Source: Arenibacter catalasegens (lineage in GTDB: Bacteria > Bacteroidota > Bacteroidia > Flavobacteriales > Flavobacteriaceae). Taken from it: a DNA stretch of 64,000 bases. This document shows positions 12,941-22,601 of this stretch, in pieces (the stretch's first letter is position 1; every line of letters begins with the position of its first letter). The position numbers were made by a program, and so were the translations under genes. Location of the stretch: contig NZ_PHQQ01000026.1 of NCBI RefSeq assembly GCF_002909235.1, positions 1-64,000 on the forward strand. The letters are read 5' to 3'. The notes under the pieces were generated by a model. The model worked only from the letters and a program-made list of their open reading frames with translations, was not told the origin of the DNA and ran no database searches.

Positions 12941-15223
12941 TTGGTGTCATTGGGCCAAATCGTATCTTTAAGGCTGAATAATTATATTTTGAAATCAATT
13001 GCATTAACCATTACTGAAAATAGTAAGGAACTGTTGCAGTTCTTGAAAAGTTCTAATTTTTCAAAGGCCATCCTCATTGGTATTGCCGTTACCCTACCGA
13101 TCGTAGTGGGCATTGGACTTGGGCATTTTGAAATTGGACTGGCACTTTGCTTAGGGGCTTTTTGGAGTTCACCAAGTGATGTCAGTGGAAGTTACCGTCA
13201 CAAAAAGTTTGGAATCCTGTTTTCCGCAGTATTGGTTATGTTGGTGAGCTTTATTGGAGGGTATTTAAAGTTAGAGACTTGGTTTCTGCCCCCTATTTTA
13301 GGGATATTGACCTTTGCTATTGCGTTTATTTCGGTTTATGGGTTTAGGGCCTCCCTCATTAGTTTTTCGGGATTGTTGGCCTTGGTGTTGAGTTTCGCCC
13401 ATGATTCCCAAGAATTGGAAATTTATGAATATGCCCTTTTGGTAGGTGTAGGCGGACTTTGGTATTTGTTGTTGGCAACACTTTGGTACCGTATAAATCC
13501 AAAAGCGCAGACTGAAGAACTTTTTGGTGAAACTTTTGCCCTCACTGCTGAATTTCTTGAAACCCGTGGTAATTTGGTTGGTCCACATGCGGACCGAAAT
13601 GAATTGCAATCCAAATTATACGAAATACAAAGTAAGCTAATTGAGCATCATGAAACCCTGAGGGAAATTTTACTTCTTTCACGTAGAAGTTCAGGTAGAT
13701 CTAATTATCAGGCGAAGCGTCTATTGGTGTTTGTTGAATTGGTGGATATGCTTGAAACTGCCATCGCCAACCCGGTTAATTATGATAAAATGGATGCGCT
13801 TTTTAACCACCACCCTGAATATGTAAAGAGTTTTCAGAAGCTAATCTTCGAAATGTCCCTTCAATTACGTATTATGGCCGAAGTGGGATCCGACCAAAGC
13901 AAATTTCCCAGAAATTCTAAATTGGCAGAATGTTTTGTAAAAGTGAAAGAGGAAGTAGCTTTTTTTAGAATAGAAGGGGAAGCAAAGGATTACGAAGGAT
14001 TTATAATGCTTCAAAACCTGCTGGAATATCAGGAAAAACAATTTGAAAAACTTAAAAAGATAAAATGGCTGCTAGGCAATCCGGATATGGGTTCGGTTGA
14101 TTTAGTAGACCAGGCTGCTTCCAAGAAGTTTATAGTGCACCAGGATTATGACCCCAAACTTTTGCTAAGGAACCTTAGTTTTAAGTCTACCATTTTTAGG
14201 CATTCGTTGCGGTTGGCGGTTACAGTCATGATCGGTTATGCACTGGGCACTTTCTTCGATTTTCAAAACCCCTATTGGATACTTCTAACTATAATCGTAA
14301 TCATGAGACCCAGTTATGGGCTTACCAAATCACGATCAAAGGATAGAATTATTGGAACTCTTGCAGGTTGTGCCATAGCAACGGGTTTTGTATTTATTAT
14401 TCAGAACCCCTATGTGTTTGGTGCATTGGGAGTGGTATCGTTGGTTATAGCCTTTTCAATGGTACAAAAGAATTATAGGGCAGGGGCAACCTTTATAACT
14501 TTGAGCGTTGTGTTTATATACGCCATTATACGCCCAGATGTATTAACAGTTATACAATTCAGATTATTGGATACCTTGATCGGTGCCGGACTTTCTTTTA
14601 TCGCCATGTTGTGGATTTGGCCCGCTTGGGGCTTCATGGAAATTAGACAACAAATAGAAAATAGTGTCAGGGCCAATAGGGAATTCCTTGTCCAAATTGC
14701 CGATTTTTACGAACGCAAAGGAAAAGTAACTACCAACTACAAAGTTTCGCGCAAAGACGCTTTTGTCGAAACTTCCAACCTTAGTTCTGCTTTTCAGCGA
14801 ATGGCACAGGAACCTGTATCCAAACAAAGAAATTTGGATAAAATTTATGAATTGGTAGTGTTGAACCATAGTTTTCTATCGTCCTTGGCTTCATTTAGCA
14901 CCTATATCCAGAACAATCCTACCACTGAAGCGTCGTTAAAGTTCAAAGACTTTATTTCTAATATTGATAAAAATTTGGTGGAAGTACTTTTTGCCCTAAA
15001 TGATTCGAAATCAGGCGATACGTCCATAGACCTTCCAGGGGGCAAAATTTCTAAAGAACAGCTTCCGACTTTTGTACCTAAGAACATTGCGGATTTTCCA
15101 AAGTTGGACATTCAATCGGAGCGGAATCTTCAAGAGGCTCACTTGGTAACAGAGCAATTACAGTGGCTATTTTCCTTAAGTAGAAAAATGTTAATTCTTA
15201 TTAAAAAAAATGACTTGGATTAA
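12941..15223 (+). CDS. FUSC/YccS-family inner-membrane protein
   Basis: A 760-residue protein with two blocks of about five to six membrane helices (about 35-185 and 405-545), each followed by a soluble helical domain, as in YccS/YhfK and fusaric-acid-resistance proteins. The second block has NPYWILLTIIVIMRPSYGLT, the FUSC signature. The family is thought to export aromatic acids or act at the envelope; the substrate is unknown. The start is uncertain: the frame opens at TTG 12941 and GTG 12944 and has no ATG before the first helix. An unrelated short ATG frame behind a G7 tract (12879-12894) overlaps the start. It is followed by a symporter-family gene on the same strand. Confidence 0.85.
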   Translation: MVSLGQIVSLRLNNYILKSIALTITENSKELLQFLKSSNFSKAILIGIAVTLPIVVGIGLGHFEIGLALCLGAFWSSPSDVSGSYRHKKFGILFSAVLVMLVSFIGGYLKLETWFLPPILGILTFAIAFISVYGFRASLISFSGLLALVLSFAHDSQELEIYEYALLVGVGGLWYLLLATLWYRINPKAQTEELFGETFALTAEFLETRGNLVGPHADRNELQSKLYEIQSKLIEHHETLREILLLSRRSSGRSNYQAKRLLVFVELVDMLETAIANPVNYDKMDALFNHHPEYVKSFQKLIFEMSLQLRIMAEVGSDQSKFPRNSKLAECFVKVKEEVAFFRIEGEAKDYEGFIMLQNLLEYQEKQFEKLKKIKWLLGNPDMGSVDLVDQAASKKFIVHQDYDPKLLLRNLSFKSTIFRHSLRLAVTVMIGYALGTFFDFQNPYWILLTIIVIMRPSYGLTKSRSKDRIIGTLAGCAIATGFVFIIQNPYVFGALGVVSLVIAFSMVQKNYRAGATFITLSVVFIYAIIRPDVLTVIQFRLLDTLIGAGLSFIAMLWIWPAWGFMEIRQQIENSVRANREFLVQIADFYERKGKVTTNYKVSRKDAFVETSNLSSAFQRMAQEPVSKQRNLDKIYELVVLNHSFLSSLASFSTYIQNNPTTEASLKFKDFISNIDKNLVEVLFALNDSKSGDTSIDLPGGKISKEQLPTFVPKNIADFPKLDIQSERNLQEAHLVTEQLQWLFSLSRKMLILIKKNDLD

Positions 15224-15376
15224 TATTGAAGGAGTAATCCCTCTTTCATTAAGAAAACTAAAATTGAACATGAAAAGAGCGCTAAATAAATTAATTCTTT
15301 ATGCGAAAACGCAGCGGTTGATTTATGCATTTTTTTTAGTATTCTTATTTTTAGATTAATAAAAATTTTTAGATAA

Positions 15377-16345
15377 ATGAAAATTAAGATTGATGGGTTT
15401 GTCCTATCCATTATAGCTGTTATAGGGATAGCTTATTTTTTTCCGGAATGGGGAACACAAGAAAGTAAAATTCCGATCGATGCGATTAGCGCTATGGGTA
15501 TTTTTTTGATTTTCTTTTTTTACGGGCTTAAATTGAGTCCTTCTAAAATAAAATCAGGGCTAAAAAATTGGAAACTGCATCTGTTAGTTCAGGCTACCAC
15601 GTTTGTTGTTTTTCCACTAATTGTTTTGGCTTTTTATCCATTTTTGAGAAGCGAAGAGGATGGGGTCCTATGGTTGGCCTTCTTTTTTTTAGCAGCTCTA
15701 CCCTCCACAGTTTCGTCCTCAGTGGTTATGGTCTCTATGGCCAAAGGCAATATCCCGGCCGCAATTTTCAATGCTAGTATATCAGGTATAATCGGTATTG
15801 CAATTACGCCACTTTGGATGGGAGTCTTTGTTCAGGATGCTGGGGCAGATTTGGATTTTGCCGAAATTTATACAAAGCTAATAGTACAAATAATTTTACC
15901 GGTAGTATTGGGGATTTTACTTCAGCGTTACCTTGGGGAATTTGCACAGAAATATAATAAGCGGCTTAGCTTGTTTGACAAATCCATTATCCTACTCATT
16001 ATCTACAAAAGTTTTTCAGGGTCGTTTGATGAAAACATATTTAGTTCAGTATCCCTAAAGGATTTATTAGTTCTTTTTATTGCTGTGCTGGTATTGTTTT
16101 ATATAGTGTTCTATTTAACAGGTTTTGTGGCCAAAAAATTGAAATTTAATACGGAAGATCAAATTACGGCTCAATTTTGTGGGACCAAAAAATCCTTGGT
16201 TCACGGTACCGTTTTTTCTAAAATCTTGTTTGGTAATATGGCTTCCATAGGCATTATATTACTGCCTCTTATGATATTCCATGCTACACAGATTTTGATT
16301 TTAAGTATAATTGCCGCTAAACGGGCGAACAGACCCGAGCAATAG
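15377..16345 (+). CDS. Bile acid:sodium symporter family protein (YfeH/SLC10A7-like)
   Basis: The 322-residue protein has nine to ten hydrophobic segments starting at residue 8 and the features of the SBF-like group: FFYGLKLSPSKIKSGLKNWKLH near residue 47, LAALPSTVSSSVVMVSMAKGN near 105, and AQFCGTKKSLVHGTVFSKILFG near 265. These carriers move organic anions or sulfur compounds with sodium; the substrate here is unknown. ATG 15377 gives the family-typical length. It follows the FUSC gene by 153 bases and converges with the sulfatase gene. Confidence 0.88.
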   Translation: MKIKIDGFVLSIIAVIGIAYFFPEWGTQESKIPIDAISAMGIFLIFFFYGLKLSPSKIKSGLKNWKLHLLVQATTFVVFPLIVLAFYPFLRSEEDGVLWLAFFFLAALPSTVSSSVVMVSMAKGNIPAAIFNASISGIIGIAITPLWMGVFVQDAGADLDFAEIYTKLIVQIILPVVLGILLQRYLGEFAQKYNKRLSLFDKSIILLIIYKSFSGSFDENIFSSVSLKDLLVLFIAVLVLFYIVFYLTGFVAKKLKFNTEDQITAQFCGTKKSLVHGTVFSKILFGNMASIGIILLPLMIFHATQILILSIIAAKRANRPEQ

Positions 16346-16424
16346 AAATTGCTTGCCCAAGTTCTGCGTAAAACTACAATTGATTAATCTCCAAAAGGCA
16401 ATCGCTAAGTTTTGCTGCAGCTAT

Positions 16425-17846
16425 TTATTCTATATCTGCCAGTTGGTCTTTTCCCTTTACCATTTTCGATTGATGCTCATTTACCATAGCATTGATTTCG
16501 GTAATGATTTCTGGATGACTGGCCCCTAAATCGAAGTTTTCCGATGGGTCCACATTTAAATTGTACAATAGTGGTGGATTATGTACTTCCTTTTTGCCAA
16601 ACTGACCATAGGAACCCTCCGTAATAAAATGCGCTTTGTAATCTCCAAGTCGGGCCGCATACAACTGTGTTCCCCTATAGTAGAAGACACCTTCTCTTGG
16701 AGATGGTTCGCCTCCTAATAAGGTGCCACTTAGGTCAAAACCATCCATAATCCTGTCCTTGGGCATTGGTACACCGGCCAGGGCACTAAAGGTGGAGAAA
16801 AGGTCCATAGTGGTGCCCAATTCGGTTACCACGGCAGGTTTAATATTCGTTGGTGACCAAAAAATACAAGGTTCGCGCATGCCACCTTCCCAAGTCATAC
16901 CTTTGCCGGCCTTTAGTAATCCTGCACTTCCACCATTAATCCCATAGGAAAGCCAAGGGCCGTTGTCCGAAGTAAAGACGACAATGGTGTTCTTGTCCAA
17001 TCCTTCTTCCTTTAAGGTGGCAATTATTTGGCCTATGCCATAATCAATTTCCTCAATCACATCACCATAAATTCCCCTTTCACTTTTGCCCAAAAAGTCC
17101 TTTGAGGCAAATAGGGGTATGTGGGGCAGATTGTGGGCCAAATAAATAAAGAAAGGGTTGTTCTTGTTTTTTTTGATGTAAGTTATAGCCTCTTCCGCAT
17201 ATCTTTTCGTGATGGTATTTTGATTGGCGGGTCTTTCAATAATTTCGGTATTCCTCATTAAGGGAACATTAAAATTTTCTGTAGCTAAATTTCCTCTGGC
17301 CTCTTTGAATTCTGCCCATTCTCCTACAAAATCCATGTCGTTGGAGTAGGGGATGCCAAAATAATAATCAAAACCATTGTTGGTGGGCAGGTATTCTTCC
17401 TTATGTCCTAAATGCCACTTGCCTATACAGGCGGAATTATATCCAGCTTTCTTCAGTTGCTCTGCCAAGGTTATCTCGGAGCTTGGTAAACCATATTTAG
17501 AGTTTGGAAACAACACTCTTTTTGTATCACTTGCCATTCCGCTTCTTACGGGTAACCGTCCTGTTAATAAGGCTGCCCTGCTAGGCGTACAGACACTGGC
17601 CCCTACGTAAAAATTGGTCCACTTTTGACCTTCGGCAGCCATTTGATCCAGATGCGGAGTTTTAATGGTAGGGTGGCCATAGGTTCCTAGGTCCCCATAC
17701 CCCAAATCATCCGCAAAGATAATAATGAAATTAGGGGTTTTGCCTAAGTCTTCTTGGCTCCAGCTATTGCTGTAAAACGAGGCAACGAACAAAATGGTCA
17801 TTAGAATTCTAAGAATGTGATTTGTTGCGGGTTTGGGTTTGATCAT
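16425..17846 (-). CDS. S1-family sulfatase (arylsulfatase)
   Basis: A 473-residue exported sulfatase. A signal peptide spans about 12-30 (ends SNSWSQ). The metal-binding pair D46-D47 is in [11 protein letters not shown], and the formylglycine consensus CTPSR starts at C86 followed by AALLTGRLP, so the enzyme depends on maturation by a formylglycine-generating enzyme or anSME. Later active-site segments are GKWHLGH (about 142) and FTSDNGPW (about 298). The enzyme hydrolyses sulfate esters in the periplasm. A marine polysaccharide is a plausible substrate, but no glycoside hydrolase, SusC or SusD gene is adjacent, so this is not a classic utilisation locus. Confidence 0.92.
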   Translation of the reverse strand: MIKPKPATNHILRILMTILFVASFYSNSWSQEDLGKTPNFIIIFADDLGYGDLGTYGHPTIKTPHLDQMAAEGQKWTNFYVGASVCTPSRAALLTGRLPVRSGMASDTKRVLFPNSKYGLPSSEITLAEQLKKAGYNSACIGKWHLGHKEEYLPTNNGFDYYFGIPYSNDMDFVGEWAEFKEARGNLATENFNVPLMRNTEIIERPANQNTITKRYAEEAITYIKKNKNNPFFIYLAHNLPHIPLFASKDFLGKSERGIYGDVIEEIDYGIGQIIATLKEEGLDKNTIVVFTSDNGPWLSYGINGGSAGLLKAGKGMTWEGGMREPCIFWSPTNIKPAVVTELGTTMDLFSTFSALAGVPMPKDRIMDGFDLSGTLLGGEPSPREGVFYYRGTQLYAARLGDYKAHFITEGSYGQFGKKEVHNPPLLYNLNVDPSENFDLGASHPEIITEINAMVNEHQSKMVKGKDQLADIE

Positions 17847-17921
17847 GGAACTATCTATTGATTATAAGGGATGGAAGGTAATAAAAAAAATATTTTAATT
17901 ATTTGTGTAAACAATCTTTGT

Positions 17922-19004
17922 TCAAAATAGATGATCTAGTCGATTTTTGGTAATGGCTTGGTTAGAAATTTCACCCAATAACCTGACTCCGTCAATAAGT
18001 TTTTCAAATCGAGGATCCTGAGTAACCCCTTTTTTGTAACGGTAGTATATTTGTTGAATAATCACTGCTATTTTGAATAATCCATAAACATAGTAAAAAA
18101 CAATATTGTTTACTTCCCGTCCACTTTTAAGCGTGTATTGCTGAACCAATTCTTCCCGAGATAGGTTTCCAAGCAGATTTGTAGGTGTAAGGTTCAATAC
18201 TTTCATAAAATCGGGATCGTTGGGATTTACCCAATAACCCAGAGTGGTGCCCAAATCCATTAAGGGATTTCCTATCGTGGCCATTTCCCAGTCCAGTACA
18301 GCCTTTACCTGAGTCCAATCTTGAGGGTCCAACACTAAATTGTCATATTTAAAGTCGTTATGGATCAAGGTATAGCTTTTTGGTTCTTTTGGCATATTCT
18401 CTTCTAACCAATTTGCAGCTGCTTCAATTTTCGGTACAAGGTCGGTTTTGGATTTGAAATATCGTTTGGTCCAACCATCAACCTGACGCTCCATATACCC
18501 TTCAGGTTTACCAAAATCGTCCAAGCCAATTTCCTTAATGTCCAGCTGGTGCAGGTCTACCAAGGTATCTACAAAATTGTTTGATATGCCCAGCATTAGT
18601 TCTGGATCGGGAAGCATAGCAGCAGGCATTTTCGCTCTTAAGATAACACCTTCCACCCGTTCCATGAGGTAGAAGGGGCAGCCTAGGATGCTTTCATCTT
18701 CACAATAAAGGATTGGAGTGGGTACTTTACCATAATTTGGTTTTAAGGCGGTTAAAATGTCGTATTCACGCTTCATATCGTGACCAGATTTTATATTGGC
18801 CCCAATGGGCGGTCTTCGCAAAACATACTCCATATTGCCGAATTGCACCAAATAGGTCAGGTTGGAATAACCACTTGGGAATTGGGATATCTTTAATTCC
18901 CCATCGACGGACAAGTATTGCTCTAAATAGGATTGCAAATTATTCATTTGCAATTCTTCACCTTTGCGGACGGTTGCTGATTTATCGTTCCAAGTATTCA
19001 CCAT
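17922..19004 (-). CDS. Acyl-CoA-linked phosphotransferase (ACAD10/11 kinase-like, LvaA-like)
   Basis: The 360-residue protein has an aminoglycoside-phosphotransferase-type kinase fold. Visible motifs are the N-lobe (ISQFPSGYSNLTYLV; YVLRRPP), the catalytic loop LIHNDFKYDNLVLD (about 213-226) and the metal motif VLDWEMATIGNPLMDLG (about 238-254). In mammals this domain is fused to a dehydrogenase in ACAD10/11, and in Pseudomonas LvaA phosphorylates 4-hydroxyacyl-CoA. The next gene upstream encodes the matching dehydrogenase. I keep the first ATG (19004) because the TVRKGEEL segment is a regular start feature of the family. It is the last gene of a five-gene minus-strand operon. Confidence 0.85.
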   Translation of the reverse strand: MVNTWNDKSATVRKGEELQMNNLQSYLEQYLSVDGELKISQFPSGYSNLTYLVQFGNMEYVLRRPPIGANIKSGHDMKREYDILTALKPNYGKVPTPILYCEDESILGCPFYLMERVEGVILRAKMPAAMLPDPELMLGISNNFVDTLVDLHQLDIKEIGLDDFGKPEGYMERQVDGWTKRYFKSKTDLVPKIEAAANWLEENMPKEPKSYTLIHNDFKYDNLVLDPQDWTQVKAVLDWEMATIGNPLMDLGTTLGYWVNPNDPDFMKVLNLTPTNLLGNLSREELVQQYTLKSGREVNNIVFYYVYGLFKIAVIIQQIYYRYKKGVTQDPRFEKLIDGVRLLGEISNQAITKNRLDHLF

Positions 19005-19052
19005 GGTTATTGGTTTTTTTAGACCAAGCAGGTTATTTGAACCTATTGGTTC

Positions 19053-20231
19053 TTATGTTCTATATTCTTTCAGAATCTGTCTGGCCAAACTGCTTTTGTG
19101 TACCTCGTCCGCACCGTCATAAATTCGGGCAGCGCGTTCGTGTCTGTAATAGAAAGACAAAATGGTATCGTCCGTAAGGCCTAGGGCTCCATGCACCTGG
19201 ATAGCCCGATCTACTACATTCTGAAGCACGTTGGCGCAATAGAATTTTATTACGGATATCTCTTTTCTTGTTTTGTAGGCCCCTTGTGTATCAATTTTTT
19301 TTGCCGCATCCTGAATCAACAATCGGGCAGCATTAATTTCGGCCCTGGATTCGGCAATCCAGTTTTGAACGGTCTGTTTATCTGCCAATGTTTTACCATG
19401 GGCCAATTCCCTAGAAACGGCACGTTTGCACATTAGATCAAAAGAGCGCTCGCAAATCCCCATCCATCGCATGCAATGGTGAATGCGTCCTGGACCTAAT
19501 CGGTTTTGGGCAATGGTAAATCCTCCGCCTTCGGCACCAAGTAAATTTGATTGTGGGACTATGACATCCTGGAATTTAATTTCGGAATGACTTTCCCACC
19601 CACTACCGGAATGGCCCATAACGGATATGTTTCGAACCATTTTCACGCCTGCACCATCTGTTGGCACAATTATCTGACTAGCTTTTTTGTGGGCATCTGT
19701 AGCATCGGGATTTGTGACCAACATAACAATGGCAAAAGCTGCACCATCAAAGCCAGTGGTAAACCATTTATGACCATTTATAATGTAATTGCCTTCTTTT
19801 TTATATGCCATTGTACCCATATTTACCGGATTGGAGCCAGCATAGTTGGGTTCGGTCATGGCAAAACAACTTCTAATGTCTCCTGCTAAAAGTGGGAAAA
19901 GGTATTTTTCTTTTTGTTCCTTGGTGCCAAACTCGATCAATATTTCCATGTTGCCAGCGTCTGGTGCCTGACAATTAAAGCTGTAATGTCCATAGGGACT
20001 AGCCCCTAGGATTTCACTGATTTCTCCGTGCTCGGAATTTGTAAGTCCTAAGCCACCGTATTCTTCAGGAATCTGTGGCAGCCAAAGGCCCAGCGTTTTT
20101 ACTTTTTTGCGAAGTTCATTCAGTTTTGGTAATTTTTCCTCCCAACTGCAATTTAAAATCCATGGTTCCAAGGGAAACAATTCTTCTTGAACAAAGACTC
20201 TGATGTTGCTTTTTATATCTTCGAAATTCAT
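19053..20231 (-). CDS. Acyl-CoA dehydrogenase (ACAD10/11-like)
   Basis: A 392-residue flavoprotein with all three acyl-CoA dehydrogenase domains: N-terminal helices (LGLWLPQIPEEYGGLGL near 50), a middle beta domain (CFAMTEPNYAGSNPVNM near 133; INGHKWFTTG near 167) and a C-terminal helical domain (AIQVHGALGLTDDTILSFYYRHERAARIYDGADEVHKSSLAR region, about 340-385). The mixture of an extended FAD loop and HERAARIYDGADEVH ending resembles the ACAD10/11 subgroup. With the kinase 48 bases downstream it would oxidise or eliminate a phosphorylated hydroxyacyl-CoA to an enoyl-CoA. Cytoplasmic; part of the operon 17922-23345. Confidence 0.88.
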   Translation of the reverse strand: MNFEDIKSNIRVFVQEELFPLEPWILNCSWEEKLPKLNELRKKVKTLGLWLPQIPEEYGGLGLTNSEHGEISEILGASPYGHYSFNCQAPDAGNMEILIEFGTKEQKEKYLFPLLAGDIRSCFAMTEPNYAGSNPVNMGTMAYKKEGNYIINGHKWFTTGFDGAAFAIVMLVTNPDATDAHKKASQIIVPTDGAGVKMVRNISVMGHSGSGWESHSEIKFQDVIVPQSNLLGAEGGGFTIAQNRLGPGRIHHCMRWMGICERSFDLMCKRAVSRELAHGKTLADKQTVQNWIAESRAEINAARLLIQDAAKKIDTQGAYKTRKEISVIKFYCANVLQNVVDRAIQVHGALGLTDDTILSFYYRHERAARIYDGADEVHKSSLARQILKEYRT

Positions 20232-20323
20232 GGCACTTTTATTTTTTTTGGAAGCTTCTATCTACAGGAAAAACCAGCTTAGGATATTTTATTTGTAGTC
20301 ACTGGATCTCTATTGCAACACTA

Positions 20324-21658
20324 CTATTTGCCAATAAATTTGGCTGGACGTTTTTCCAAAAAAGCACTTACACCTTCTGCAAAATCGTGACTTCCAAAAG
20401 TGGTAACTTGTTTGTCTGCCTCAAAAGCTATCGTTTCATATAAATCATGGCCCATGGCATAGAACATATCTTCTTTGGTAATACCTACTGCTAGGGTTGG
20501 GCGTTTAGCCAATTCATGGGCCCAAGTTTTAGTGGTCGAAAGCAAATCGGTATCATTTTCAACTAATTTATTCGTTAGGCCAAGGCTTAAGCACTCCTGC
20601 GCCCTTACTTTTTTTCCTTCCACCGCTATCTGCAGGGCTTTACTATATCCTACTTGTCTGGCCAAAAGCCAGCTTCCTCCACCGTCAGGACCCAAACCTA
20701 TATTTACAAAGGCATATAATAAGGCACTGCTTTCAGACATTACCCTAAAATCACAGGCCAAGGCAATAGAAGCCCCTACACCTGCAGCAGTTCCGTTTAT
20801 TGCTCCAATAATGGGCTTACGAAGTGTAAAAAGAGTGCGCATTAAAGGTAGGTAGGTTTTAGTAATATAGGCACGGCCTTCTTCAGGGGTAATTTGACCG
20901 AAGACAGCCATATCGGCACCGGCACAAAACCCTTTTCCTGCACCAGTAATTACTACGGCACGGATGTCATCATCTTTGCGGATTAGGTTAATGGCGTCTG
21001 TAATCCCGTTTACCACATCATCGGTAACCGCATTGTACCTTTCGGGCCTATTGAGGGTTATAATTCCGATGTCACCTTCTTTTTCAAATAGAACGGTATT
21101 GTTATGGTTTTTTTGGATGTTCTTGGTAGTTTCCTTTTTGATTGGGGAATCTTCTTGCTTTCTATTTGGATTACAATAGACTTGAGCTATAAATTCGGCA
21201 ACACAGGCCGGTTTTTCTTCTCCTTTTAACTCAAAGACTAACTTTAATTTGTATTTGCCACCACCTTCAAATGGAGTAAATTCAAGTAAGGAAACACGGG
21301 CCCTTAATAGGGAACCTACTAGTGTGGCATTCATAAATCGCACTTTGTCCAAACCGTAATTTACTCCCATGGCAACGTCCTGTACTTTGAAGGTTTCATA
21401 ACAGAATTTTGAAGCCAAGGATAGGACTAGAAAGCCATGTGCTACCGTTTTTTTGTAGGGTGAGTATTTTGCAGATTTTTCGGGATCTATATGTATCCAT
21501 TGGTTGTCGTCCGTCGTTCTGGCAAAGGTATCGATCATTTCTTGGGTTATGGTCATCCAATTGGATAATCCCAGCTCCTTATTTAGGTAATGATTCAAAT
21601 CTGATAGATGTGGAATTTCTGTGGAATATGCCTTGTCTATTACTCTTTCTTCAGCCAT
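20324..21658 (-). CDS. MaoC hydratase-crotonase fusion protein
   Basis: The 444-residue protein joins two acyl-CoA domains. Residues 1-165 are a MaoC-type hot-dog hydratase (TTDDNQWIHIDPEKSAKYSP near 48-67, with the Asp and His of the active site; VAHGFLVLSLASK). After a charged linker (about 168-186), residues 188-444 are a crotonase (VITGAGKGFCAGADM; AAGVGASIALACDFRV). The two catalytic Glu positions of classic enoyl-CoA hydratase are Ser and Asn-like, whereas GLGPDGGGSWLL carries an Asp at the position used in PaaG-type isomerases. So the C-terminal half is more likely an enoyl-CoA isomerase and the N-terminal half the hydratase. It is third in the operon, between an SDR and the dehydrogenase. 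Confidence 0.85.
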   Translation of the reverse strand: MAEERVIDKAYSTEIPHLSDLNHYLNKELGLSNWMTITQEMIDTFARTTDDNQWIHIDPEKSAKYSPYKKTVAHGFLVLSLASKFCYETFKVQDVAMGVNYGLDKVRFMNATLVGSLLRARVSLLEFTPFEGGGKYKLKLVFELKGEEKPACVAEFIAQVYCNPNRKQEDSPIKKETTKNIQKNHNNTVLFEKEGDIGIITLNRPERYNAVTDDVVNGITDAINLIRKDDDIRAVVITGAGKGFCAGADMAVFGQITPEEGRAYITKTYLPLMRTLFTLRKPIIGAINGTAAGVGASIALACDFRVMSESSALLYAFVNIGLGPDGGGSWLLARQVGYSKALQIAVEGKKVRAQECLSLGLTNKLVENDTDLLSTTKTWAHELAKRPTLAVGITKEDMFYAMGHDLYETIAFEADKQVTTFGSHDFAEGVSAFLEKRPAKFIGK

Positions 21659-21723
21659 TTTTTATGTATTAAATCTAGAAAAAATTCTTTTATTTGATTG
21701 AAATGCATGGTTTTATGCGATTG

Positions 21724-22512
21724 TTAATTGAATCCACCAGCTATCATATGGCCTCCATCAGCAGTAAATACCGAACCTGTACAATAACTAGATGCGTCTG
21801 AAGCCAAAAAGCACGCCAAACCGGCCATTTCATCTGGTAGTGCCATTCTTCCACTGGGTAAATCACGGGTTACTTGGTCCAATATTTTTTCATTCTGCCA
21901 TAAGGCCGAACTAAATTTAGTCTTGATCAGGCCTGGGCAGATGGCATTGGAACGGATTCCAAATTTACCCCATTCCACAGCTTGGGATTTGGACAGCATG
22001 ATTACGGCCGCTTTGCTTACACTATATAATCCCAATCCAGCACTTGGTTTCATTCCCTCTACGGAAGCTATATTGATGATACTTCCGCCTCCTCTTTTTT
22101 TCATGATGGGATAACAATGATTGGCCAATAGGAAGGGAGCCTTAACATTTATGTCCATTATCTTATCAAATAGGATATGGTCCATAGTGTCCAAAGTTCC
22201 ATAAAACGGATTAGTAGCAGCGTTGTTCACCAATATGTCAATACCTCCATATGCTTTGACAGTTTGCTCTATTAAATTTTGCACTTGTTTTTCATCACCA
22301 ACATGGCAGGCTATTCCTTTGGCTTCAAATCCATCTGTTTTTAAACTATTGGCAACGTCGTCAACAGCTTCTTGGCTGCGAGAACTAACGATGACCTTTG
22401 CACCATATTCGGCCAGACCTCTGGCTATTGATTCACCAATTCCCTTGCTCGCTCCCGTAACAATGGCCACTTTGTCCTTTAAATCGAATTTTTGCTTTAT
22501 TCTTGTTGTCAT
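21724..22512 (-). CDS. Short-chain dehydrogenase/reductase (acyl-CoA operon)
   Basis: A classical SDR of 262 residues with cofactor motif TGASKGIG (about 19-26), NNAA (about 97), catalytic Ser in INIASVEG and YSVSK for the Tyr/Lys pair (about 162-166). The C-terminal segment ends in VFTADGGHMIAGGF. The sequence type resembles the DHRS4/LvaD-like reductases, so it may act on a keto or hydroxyacyl intermediate of the pathway. It lies 65 bases before the MaoC-crotonase gene and 89 bases after the next SDR on the same strand. Confidence 0.85.
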   Translation of the reverse strand: MTTRIKQKFDLKDKVAIVTGASKGIGESIARGLAEYGAKVIVSSRSQEAVDDVANSLKTDGFEAKGIACHVGDEKQVQNLIEQTVKAYGGIDILVNNAATNPFYGTLDTMDHILFDKIMDINVKAPFLLANHCYPIMKKRGGGSIINIASVEGMKPSAGLGLYSVSKAAVIMLSKSQAVEWGKFGIRSNAICPGLIKTKFSSALWQNEKILDQVTRDLPSGRMALPDEMAGLACFLASDASSYCTGSVFTADGGHMIAGGFN

Positions 22513-22601
22513 GATGGTTGCTTTTGGAGGGAAATGTGTAATATATTTAATTAAAGAATAGAATCTGGAACTTCTCGATTCCTAGGTCTTTTGCAATTCT
22601 A

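Noticed and set aside
15270-15359. 29-codon ATG frame (hydrophobic C-terminus) between the FUSC and symporter genes
   Set aside because: Too short to separate from chance in AT-rich DNA; no supporting motif.
18713-19177. 154-codon plus-strand frame
   Set aside because: Antisense shadow spanning the end of the dehydrogenase and the phosphotransferase gene.
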